DNA from: Colias croceus
Lineage: Eukaryota; Arthropoda; Insecta; Lepidoptera; Pieridae
Direction of reading: 5' to 3'
Assembly: GCF_905220415.1 (NCBI RefSeq)
Contig: NC_059539.1
Coordinates: 7,130,001 to 7,194,000, forward strand
Length of the DNA stretch: 64,000 bases
Shown here piece after piece: positions 13,401 to 25,400 of this stretch; positions within the stretch are counted from its first letter, which is position 1; every line of letters begins with the position of its first letter. Both the position numbers and the translations under genes were made by a program. The notes beneath the pieces are model-generated. The model worked only from the letters and a program-made list of their open reading frames with translations. It had not been told where the DNA came from and searched no databases.

Positions 13401-16400
13401 CGTTTGATATCCTGTATATAATATAACCTACATAGATATTATTTTACGATTGATATATAGATACCTAAAGGTTTGTCTTTTAAATATAGTAAAAGAGGGT
13501 AGTACTTTCACGGAGTTATTTGTTTTTGTATTAATTTATAGATAAGGTACCTATATGAATAAAACACACATATCAAATCAATCAAATCAAATCATTTATT
13601 TATTTCTCCTCACAATTCCCAGTCACATAAAATCTACATGCATACAAAAGGAGGAGCTGGTGTCTGAAATGGGTTTTAACAAATATACTTAAATAATAAA
13701 TTATTATTAAAAAACAAATAATATGCCGTACATTTATAAAAGTAGGTACCTAGATATTCTAAAATGGTGTGTTATCTGCTCCCTTCGTTATTATAAATCC
13801 TTCTGAATTTAAAATCTATTAATAATATGTGTAGGTACCTACAGTGTACACATTCGGAATACATATAAAAACACTATTACTTACAGTTTATCGATACAGT
13901 ATTAATGACATAAGATTAAAGCTCAATTTAATGCACCGTGATTTAACATAGAGTCGATAACAGGGATATATTCCATTTTTTTACATTTATATAATCCGTT
14001 AGAACATTAAAACGTTCAAAGTCTAATAAAGATTATCTCGTTTACAATGTGCATTACCTATACAATAGAACAATTTTATATTTATTAATTTCTCTACAGC
14101 CTATTTTTGTCAAGAAGCTGTTACCAACCATTTAGAACTGTCCAAATATATAAATATCCTATTAAAATATTTCAATGAATAGCGTATAGATCACATAATA
14201 TTATCCTAGTAGATATATTCTGCTTATAAAAGATCAGTGTATCTATGTATGGAAATAAAAATATGGTGAGAAATGAGAATAATTTAACTTAAAAAAAATG
14301 GGTTATGAAAATCATAGTTACACGTGCCTATACAAAACATAAACGTTCACTTTACATTCACTTCCGTAACAACTTGTTACAACACAATATTAGCCAGTCA
14401 AAGATAATCATAAATTCAAACATAATAGAATAAATCCATACATCTATAATATTACCACATGTATAGTGTATACCTAGGATTTGATTTTGAAATAATAACT
14501 TTTGCAACGGGATAAATTGTGACAAAAATATAATATGATATCTTTCATATAAGTGGTCAGATATTAAATAAGTAAGAATATTAAAGTTTTTCATGCATTA
14601 AAATATATTTTTGTTCTTGATTATAAATTATCAACCATAAAGACAATAGGACCTATTAGGTATTCTTTGTATTTCGTAAAATAACATTATTTCAAAAACG
14701 CTACGCTACTAAAATTTAGCATACTGAATTAATTAGGTAGCTGGTAGGTACAATAAATAAAGTATGTTTAAATTTGGAAAAAAAAGTTCGAATACTTCGC
14801 GCTTTACTGACTTTTTTTAACTTTTAATGTTTTTTTTTTTTTTGGCTTTCTGCTATATTAGATACAGATAAACTGCGAGTCAATTAATATTTATCTACTA
14901 TTATAATATTATTGACTATGTATATGTTCATTATCTAATAAGTGAATTATATAGTTTTACCAAATAATCCTATTTGGTAAAACTATACTCACATAAGCAC
15001 CTCTGCAATTAATACCAAAAAAGTAATTTGCTAGCGATAACGTCCCGTAAATATAGGGCCTAAACTTAAAATTACTGAAAGATTTTTCTTGATTCTTGGC
15101 TATGGTTTAGAATTTAAATTTATAAATAGAAAAATGTTTTGAATTGAGAAATTTAAATAAATTAAGAATTTAATTTTCGATAATAAGCTCTACAATATAA
15201 CATTGAGTGATTATCAATTATTGATGATTAGTAGAAGTCTGCCTACCGACAAATGTACTGAATAAAAAAAATGACAAAAATTATGAAGAAAATTATGAAG
15301 CGTTATACCTACTTACACCTATGCGAAATTAATATAAAGTATTGATATTTATTTATTTTGTATTCAAAACTTGCAAGGCTTAACACAGTAAATTTTAAAG
15401 ATTCTTACATAAAAGAAAAACTTCGTCATTCAATTAATATAGTGATCATACAAATTCGTTACATAATTTATAATTATGTTTGAGGTAATCTCATGATTCC
15501 AATTGAATAGTTTTAGACGTATCTATTTTTATTTCCTTTATAAGCAGTTTAGTATTATTATATAGGTACTATAAAACTATCTTATTAATTATAGATGAAG
15601 GCAACGCGCCGCCTTGTTGTAAAAAATTAAAAACGTAGAAACAAGCCTTTCATTCTAAGGGGCTCTCTTATTCTGAAATTGAAATAAAGTCATAACTTGT
15701 AATCTAAGGTCATATCACATCACCTATACTTTTCAATCTATACCTACTAATATTATAAAACTGAAGAGTTTGTTTGTTTGGTTGTTTGTTTGATCGCACT
15801 AATCTCGGAAACTACTGGTCCGATTTGAAAAATTCTTTCGGTGTTAGATTGCTCATTTATCGAGGAAGGCTGTATATTATAGGCTATCACGCTATGACCA
15901 ACAGGAGTGGAGCCACGGCCCACGGGGGTGAAACCGCGCGAAGCAGCTAGTCGTCAATAAATATAAAAGATGTGACAATTTTTGCTCTATCTAATCTAGA
16001 GTTTATTTTAATGTAGTTTGAGTTTATTTTAATGTAGTTTTAACAAAAATAAAGATTATACAACGACTTACGGAAATCATTTTTTTTAATTAAAACTAAA
16101 GATTAAAAGTCAGAATAGTAATAAGCTACCTCTTTGAGGCTTGAGCAAAGTGCGTAACGTATAAATTGAAGTACTTACTAAGAAAAAGAGCCTAGATTTC
16201 AATATAAATTACGCAAATATATGTCTTCACTATACATTTTATAATTTTATTACATGTAAGGTCGTTATCGTTTCTAGCTGTTCCAATTAATATAATTATT
16301 TTGTACATGTACCTGAAGTAGGTATCTACTACTTTCATGTGCGTCATCATCGTGTATTTTGTTATAATATGCAAAAACATATAATTAGTTAGATATACTT

Positions 16401-19400
16401 GGGTTTGTAATACATATTCGAATTAAAAAACAGCACCAGAATGTTTTACATCATCGCCTTGCCTTCGAGTTATTTACATAATACTGTGTGCCCAGATAGT
16501 TTTTGCATATTAAGTTCTAGTTTGGACTGTAAATGGTTATTCTAAATTAGTAGAGTTATGTCGAGCGTAAACAGTATGGTCTCGTTAATAAGGACGGTAA
16601 TGTAAAGGCCTATATTCAACACATCATGACTGACAATATTCCCTTATGACCTTTCTTTCATTGAATAAATATATAATTATAAATAGTCGCCATAGTAGGA
16701 CAATAAATATTTCTAATCGTTTCTATTTTTAGCCCTTTAATTTACTAGTTATACAAGTATTGTTATCGTCTAGTAGGCAATTTTATAACTACTCACTTTA
16801 TAATGATAAATTGATTGCCAAATTTTACCACGTCGTTATAAAAATTCTGGATATTTATACATTAAAAAAGTACAGTATACTTACGTTTGGTATGTTTTTA
16901 AATTCCTAATACCTTATGTAAATAATTATGATTATCATAATAACTGTACATTAGTGTGATATTTTTTTATAAAAATTTTCATACCATGATATGAATTCAC
17001 TTGATAGAAAACTTACGATATCGAATTTATATATATATAAATTATACTATTTTCCACGTTTCTGTTTCTAAAATAAATGGAACTTCATTAACATTAATTG
17101 TAAAGATAAAGAAAACGACATCAAATACGTAGGTTCTATCATTCATGAATAGAACTTTATAATATTACAGTTGCACATTTTCATATGTAACCTAAAATAG
17201 ATATTCGTCGGAATCGCAACAATAACGATTTCTTTTTGTTTTAGGTGAAAGTTCGGGGTCGTGTTCTGAAGAAGAGATAAATAATGTTCTACCGGAAGAT
17301 GGCAGAGACCGTCCAGAGACGCATATGTGTCCGCGATGTCAGGAACAGTTTGATAACTTTAACGATTTCTTATACCATAAGAGACTTTGCGATGAAAAAG
17401 CAATTCAGATGGGTGAAGAAAGAATGCACTCGGATCCCGAAGATATGGTTGTATCAGGGGACGAAGAAATGGATAGTCCTAACAAAAGACTAGAACAAGT
17501 AAGAAGGCATCGTCAAGATGCAGAAAACAATAATAGCCTCGAAGACGGAGAGGCTGAAGTACCTGAAGCTGATGTTCCACCAGTTGGATTACCCTTCTCG
17601 GTGGCTGGTCATGTAACGCTAGAAGCATTACAAAATACTAAAGTTGCAGTTGCACAGTTTGCGGCTACAGCTATGGCCAATAATGCAAACAATGAGGCTG
17701 CTTTACATGAGCTAGCAGTATTACAAAGTACGTTATTTACCCTGCAACATCAACAAGTTTTTCAACTCCAGTTAATAAGACAATTACAAAATCAGTTATC
17801 ATTAACTAGAAGAAAAGATGATCAGCAGCCAAGTCCACCACCTTGTGAACAAGAACCGACCGCTCCATCGACGCCAGTTCGCTCACCGTCGCCGCCTCGT
17901 CCGCCACGGGAGCCATCTCCTGTTGAACCAGCTCCTCCTACTAGCCAAAGCTTGCCATCAACCCACTCGCACATTACGCCTAAGATGGAACCGATATCCA
18001 TTCCTAAACCTCCGACCTCATCTCCACCTATGATGTCTCATCCACCCTATAGCTCCATTTCTTCATCATTAGCATCTTCAATAATCACAAACAACGATCC
18101 TCCACCGTCCCTAAATGAACCAAACACACTTGAAATGCTACAGAAGCGAGCACAAGAGGTACTTGATAACGCATCTCAAGGACTTCTAGCGAATAATTTA
18201 GCTGATGAACTGGCTTTCCGAAAGTCAGGAAAAATGTCACCGTATGATGGAAAAAGCGGAGGGAGAAATGAACCTTTCTTTAAGCACAGGTGCAGATACT
18301 GTGGAAAAGTGTTTGGAAGTGATTCGGCGCTTCAAATTCATATTCGATCACATACTGGAGAAAGGCCGTTTAAATGTAACGTATGCGGATCAAGATTCAC
18401 TACAAAAGGAAATCTTAAAGTTCATTTCCAAAGGCACACGGCCAAATTCCCTCATGTTAAAATGAACCCGAACCCAGTGCCAGAACATTTAGACAAATAT
18501 CATCCTCCGCTATTAGCGCAGCTGTCTCCGGGGCCTATACCTGGAATGCCACCACACCCTCTCCAGTTTCCACCAGGTGCGCCTGCACCTTTTCCGCCAA
18601 GCTTGCCATTATATAGACCAACGCATCATGACCTACTTCCTCCACGGCCACTTGGAGATAAACCACTGCCACCACATCCACTTTTTGCAATGCGGGAAGA
18701 ACAAGATGCCCCTGCTGATTTAAGCAAACCTTCTGCACCCAGTCCTTCCCGGTCGACATCAGATATGTTTAAGTCAGAACCGCAAGACGAAGAAAGTCAA
18801 CGAGATTCCAGTTTTGAAGAAACTGACCGAATATCACCTAAACGAGAGCCCGAAGAAAATGAGCCTGTTCAAGATACAGAACAAGAGCGATATCCATCCA
18901 CCTCACCCTATGACGATTGCAGCATGGACTCAAAATATAGCAATGAAGATCAAATCGGCCGAGAAAGTCCACACGTGAAGCCGGACCCCGATCAACCGGA
19001 AAATTTATCAAGTAAGAATCAGTCGATATCTGGACCAATTTCAATAGCTACGGGACTTCGTACTTTTCCGTCTTATCCACTATTTCCCCACTCTCCTCCA
19101 AGTAGCATCTCCTCAGGTAGTGTAACTCCATTCCCAAATATTCCTAACAGTATAATTGACCCAGATCTCTCTCGCGACCCCATAATATACAATTCTCTTC
19201 TACCACGTCCTGGTAGCAACGACAATTCATGGGAAAGTTTGATAGAAATTACAAAAACTTCAGAAACATCTAAGTTGCAACAATTAGTCGATAATATTGA
19301 TAATAAAGTATCAGATCCTAATGAATGCATAGTATGCCATCGCGTTCTTTCATGTAAAAGTGCACTACAGATGCACTATCGTACTCATACCGGTGAACGA

Positions 19401-22400
19401 CCATTTCGATGCAAGTTGTGCGGTCGAGCTTTTACTACAAAAGGGAATTTGAAAACGCACATGGGCGTCCACCGAATTAAACCTCCCTCTCAAATGTTAC
19501 ACCAATGTCCAGTTTGTCACAGAAAGTTTACTGACCCAAACATTTTACATCAACACATTCGAATGCATACGGGCGATCGTTGCAATATTTCTTTTGACCA
19601 AGGCACCCGAGATACTTGCGATAGTCAATCATTCAGTAATAATGACTCCGATATCACAGACTATTCTCCATTTTGCAACATCCCTACTCCTACCTTTCCA
19701 ACTCCCTCCACTCCTGGCGACCGAAGGGCGGACTCCCGCGGAACCGACGATGAGAGCGGCCGTGAAGAGCGCGAGCTTACTACTCGGGAGTTCGACGATG
19801 AATCTGAAATAAAGGATCGTCGAACTTCGCCGCTCTCCGTCTGCGCCACGGCGTCCGAATGCGAAATAAAAACCATCACCACAACGGCTTCCCTCCCATC
19901 GGCGACAGGTTCGGAGAGCGGGCGGAGTGCGCGAGCCTCGCCACCGTCGCCCTCGCCGTCGCCATCGGCCCTGTCGACGCCGCCGCGCCTGCCGCACCAC
20001 TCGCCGCTGCCCTCGCCGCCCACGCCCCTGGCTGCGCTCGGTGCTCTCGGCGGATCGCCCTTCAGCCCGCTCGGACTTGCTTTTCCTCCCGCAGGTATGC
20101 GAAAGCGGGATCTTAAATAACCGTCCGCCCCGGTCGTCCACATTTCCATTCCCTACATATTGTCCTAATACTTTTTACTCTAATATTACCTTACCGGGTG
20201 CTTAAGGACATGATGGCTATGATTAACAAGTAATCTATCTATGTTTTAAATGAGATGCTCTTATTGTGACCCGGAAAATAACAATTAAAATGTTTTTCTT
20301 TTCCTTGTCTAGTGCGTGGTAATACGACGTGTACCATCTGCTACAAAACCTTTGCCTGCAACTCCGCATTGGAGATCCACTACCGAAGTCACACCAAAGA
20401 ACGTCCGTTCAAGTGCACGGTCTGCGATAGAGGCTTTTCAACAAAGGTTAGTTTATTTTTATTCTGTAAATATATTTCTATACATATTTACTAAATTACC
20501 TACTAGATAGTCTATATTCTATATTTAAAAAAGTGGAATCAGAAAATTATATTATTCAAAACGAAATTCCTTATTTCTAATCGTATAAACTCCTATCGAG
20601 TATCTTTGGCTCGAAGCCAGTTCATACTTTATTGTTACACAAATAGCGACACATATCTACGCGTTTACGACGTTTCCTCTAATTTTCACAACATATATAA
20701 TGCCTTATTGCCGAAAACAAACGTTTTCAACGTGTAAATGCTGTATATAAATGTTGCCATAATAATTGCATACGGGTTTTCACATTAAGATTATATTTAC
20801 GCTAACTTATAAGATAAAGTCGTCCGTCCGCCCGGTTTACCAAAAACCAACTCAATGTTGGTGTACGAAACTGCATACTCCGGTTTCATTTCATCCAAGT
20901 TTCAGTGCATTAATTTTGCAGGCTGTAATTACAAGTCTCTAGTCGACGCCTCTAGCTCGCATAAGTTTCGGTCGTTATTCGTTGTCTTCCTCTCTCGAGC
21001 CCAGACTTGCTGAGTAATTGACGACCAACTTTACAAACTTGTAGGCTCGTTTATTCTGATTTAATCAAATCGTATTGTATTAACTTCCTTTTTGGTTCGA
21101 TTATTTACTTATTGTATATTAGACCTTATTTATTGCGCAATTGAATGCATTTCTTAAGTGTGCTTAGGCCGATAAGCGTGTCTACATTTTAATTTATGGG
21201 CTAACAGCTCATAATTATAACTTAATTAAATATCTATAGCAATTGTGCAAGAATTATTTATTAAGGTACCTACCCATAGTAACTCTACAAAACTATTTAG
21301 GTAAACATAATTATAAAATACCTACAAATTACAATGTAGGTAAGTACATATTAATAATAATTTTGCGTTTTGATTTCTGGCATCACTTTATATACCTACT
21401 GATAGAAATTAGAAAAATGACTCAGATAGGCACGCTTAGGAATGCATATCTTTTTGTCTGACGTTTTCCTTATTCATAGGAATCATATTCGCCCTTATAT
21501 CCTCATCACCTTAAATGGTGGTTGAATCCTTTAAACGGCTTTCATTACGGTCTATTTATGTCTTAGGTAAGAAACCACTCAACGGCATAACTTGACTTTC
21601 GCCGATTTACCGGCGAGCCGTGTTCACTTGACGCGCTCAGATATGCAACACTCGCTTTACATTAAAGCGCTATTCTAGATATTACATCACCTTTCTATTG
21701 TTATTTCCTCGATTCCCCGTAGGTATTGAATGTTACATTTGCTGCTTCAAGCCTCGGATTTATTTGTGTTATTTTGTACGTGTCTCAAGATAGATTAAAT
21801 ACTGTAGATATATTAAAAGGAAAACGTAGGCTTTTGTAAGAAATGCTTTTTGTAGTAAAGTTATTTCAGCCCAGATAAATTGATCGAATGATTGTAAGAT
21901 ATTATTATGTCATTATTGATTTGTTTTGGACCGAAGACAAAAAGATTAGGTAGGTATAAACTGTTTCAAGTATTTTGCTCTCCCCCAGCGATGATAATAA
22001 AGCAATATCAGATTAAAATAATTAATGCAATACTTAAGACGGTGCAAAGAATATTTCTGCTTTTATGGCAAATCAAGTTTTATAATCAGTTCGGCCAATA
22101 TTTCAAGCATAAAGCTGCGCTGCGTCGCGGACCATCGTCGCCACAAAAATGATAAGTCATAAAAACAACGTCACGGAAAACGATCGGAATATTAATTCAT
22201 GTCGTAAAATATTTATTGCTTATAAATCCTTGAGCCTTTACCTACGCCTCTTCTCATAAAAAGATTATTTATGCTTCACAAAATAACATTTTTTTCGTTG
22301 TTTCCCTAAGTGTCTATGCGGGCCTTATCAATAAAATGAGTCTAAAAGTTTATTTTATGATGGCGCCGCAAATTCACTCAGATACTATACTATATCTTTA

Positions 22401-25400
22401 TCTGCGTACCTATTGTTGGAAATATCTAATAAAAATATCTAGAGTAATTTCACCCTGATAATATAACACATAATAATATACCTACTGCAAGTAACATTTC
22501 TTACATTGCCGAAATATACCTTTCGCAAAATTTCCCTAATTATATTAATTACAAAAACTTAAAGTATGCATAAAATATTTTAAATGTAGTGGCCACCCCG
22601 GTTTCATGCAGAATGGTTACGACGACTTCTCAGTAAACTTACACATAAACCGCTTACAAATATTTTATCAGAATTACCTACATAAAATTATTATAGCTCA
22701 ATATTGTCTTGTTTGCGTTAAAACAATGTGATTTCACAAATAACAAATGGCAACTGATATTATTTTTAAATTACATTAAAACTTTAATATCTACTTATAG
22801 CTGGTTTTACTATAAAATAATATCATTTTTTAAATCATGACCCACTTCTTATTCTCTGATACAAACATCAAAATTTATGAAGATATAATTACGTTTTTAT
22901 GATATTGTGCAACGTTGCATGCACAGTAAACATAACAAATAATTATTAAGTGCAAATTTGTCCGCATGATAAGATTGTACCTGTTATATTTTAATGCATA
23001 CAACTGCAATAAAATATTAAATATATCGACTTTACCGTAGCGTAGCAGAATGTGAATGTCAGATCGGTTGTAGAGAATATCGGGAAACAAGCAGCGAGGC
23101 CTTATCGAATAGTGTCTGCTTACAAGCACATTTAAAATTACAATAAGTGTCGCCAACACCCGTACCGATGAAAGTTCACGCGCCAAACTATGTATTATCG
23201 ATTATTCTGATCACCGTTGCCAGTTTATTGACTCCAAATACTCTTCTAACATTAAGACTATCTAAGTACAATGCAATTTTTCGAAAATACATGAAAATAT
23301 GATGCGATGATCGAAAAGGAAAATAGGTATATTCATATTCACCAATAAATGCCCAGCCATAATGGAAGGAATGGATTGGATATCATAAATTATAATAATT
23401 AATAAGTCACTGTATTACAATACGTGATAGGTACTAGACCTACACATATTTTAGTTAATATTATGTAATACCTACATCACGAAACAAAATGTATCTATTT
23501 ATGAGCATAATATTTTAAAAATCTTTATTAGTAGGTATAAAATTATGAATCAGCACTCAAGTCAAAATAGATAATTATTTTTATAAAACAGAGATAAGCC
23601 CGTATAATGACATTTTTATTGTCTTTTTTATGTCCCATGATATATTTATTCCCTTAAATTTTAAATATTATAATTCAAGATTCAAATTTTATTATTTTTA
23701 TAACCAGTCATTCTAAGATTCTTCTAGATTACGAACCTTTTAATTAAAATTCGGTCTCTAGCGTCGCGTAACTCGTACTGATATTACATATTATGTACTA
23801 GCGCGCCATCTGTTACTGAATAGCTAAACTATTTCTTAAGAATTAAAGAAATTTTTAATTTAACTACCATTCTTTATCTATAATAATTGTAAATTATTAA
23901 TTTAATTTATTGTAAATTAGAGGTACCTATGTAAAACCTAATTATTTTAATTCGAAATCAAAAGTTAATTTACAAGATAGGTAAGTAGTTACTCACGAAT
24001 TAATTCATTTACAACTGATTTTAATTTTATTTAATATAGTATGAATAAATAGAATAGAATATACCTATATTCATACCTACAGGGTTTAAAGGTTTGAGCG
24101 TTTGGCATTGATAAATATTATTAAAATAACTTAAAATTTTTAAAGCATTTTAATGTAAATATTATATCTTCTCAATAATAATGAGTTAAGGAACATAAAT
24201 CAAGACATCGTCAATGCATAAGAATTACCTAATTAATAACTACAAAGTTACAAAGTATCATGTGACCTCATTTTTAATGTTCATAAACTCTTATAAATCA
24301 CTTTGTGTTAAATAATCCGGCGCTTCACTTTTTTACCGATTATTTTTTATTTTAATTGAATAACTACCTAACTACTTACCTAACTATATGTTTTATTGAA
24401 AAGATGAATAAAATTTAAGGGGACAACTGAATTTAGGTATAGATATTTTTTTGTTTACATAAAAAGGAATTCTAAACGTAGTAAGGGCAGTTAGATATGT
24501 ATTTTACAAGTACCTACCTATTGCGCTATATTTTGAGTATTTTTACAAAAGTCGAGATTCATAACGAAAGGTAGAGATTTTGCTAACCCTCTGTGTGTAC
24601 CTAGACATATTCTTCTCGTTGGTTCATAGATGATAATTTTAACTCTTTTTATTATCCAATTTATTGCTTGACTTTTCCCCCAATTAGAAACTTTATGTGA
24701 GCTGAGCGTGTGTGTAAATTTTGCGTGTATTTGTGGTTCCAGAGCAGTGGCGGTTGCCAATGCGGCAGGCGCGCGCGCGCTCCTCGCCCGCCACACGCCA
24801 CTGCTTTGGACCTCTGGAACGCCTTCGTCTACCCGGTATGAGAGAGTGACGCCTGAGCGTGGCCTCTATAAAATCATTATTTTGCTTCTGCACTTAACCG
24901 CCCCAAAATTGCATTCATATTAAGCAGTGAGTGACGAAATCTCAGAACTAATCGTTGCTTCTTTCGATAGGGTAACATGAAGCAACACATGCTCACGCAC
25001 AAGATTCGGGACATGCCACCGGGCTTCGACAAAAATGGAAGTGGTCCTACGGGAGCGACGAGCGAGGACGGCCGCGATCCGAGCCCCGAGAGGCGCTCCT
25101 CGCCCGACAAGATGGACTTGAAGCGGTCTCCGCCCGCGCACCCGCCGCCGCCGATGAATCACCCGCCCCCGATTGACATGCCGCCTTTACCAAAGAGACT
25201 AACAGGTAATTGTTATGATACAACTCGACGGAGCAAACGTTACATGAATTTAAATGCACTTCGTGTAACAATTTTGTCGATGGGGTAGATCTTTTGAAGT
25301 ATTGAACAGATTTTAATGGAACTTGTTTCATAAGTTTATAGGAATAGGTATTAGACATTCAATAAACTAAGTTTTGGTAGATTTTCATCGGATATTTATT

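Larger units (their letters stand above)
10479..17244 (+). other. spalt intron 1
   Basis: A 6.8-kb AT-rich intron from donor GTACTT at 10479 to the acceptor TTTTGTTTTAG at 17244. It holds no supported exon. It contains a perfect hairpin (14951-14986), a Helitron-like insertion (15737-15950), a 21-bp tandem duplication (15999-16040), a TATTTATTT-rich repeat-like stretch near 13570-13670 and T/A homopolymers. A long first intron in a developmental regulator is a usual place for enhancers, but none can be identified from the sequence. Confidence 0.75.

Noticed and set aside
19629..20149. Two open frames of 162-170 codons antisense to spalt exon 2
   Set aside because: They lie opposite the GC-rich, low-complexity end of a clearly coding exon and have arginine/glycine-rich shadow composition with no domain.
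24708..24923. Possible extra spalt exon in the GC-rich patch of intron 3
   Set aside because: No zinc-finger or Spalt-like residues and no acceptor/donor pair. The patch is explained by an inverted repeat.
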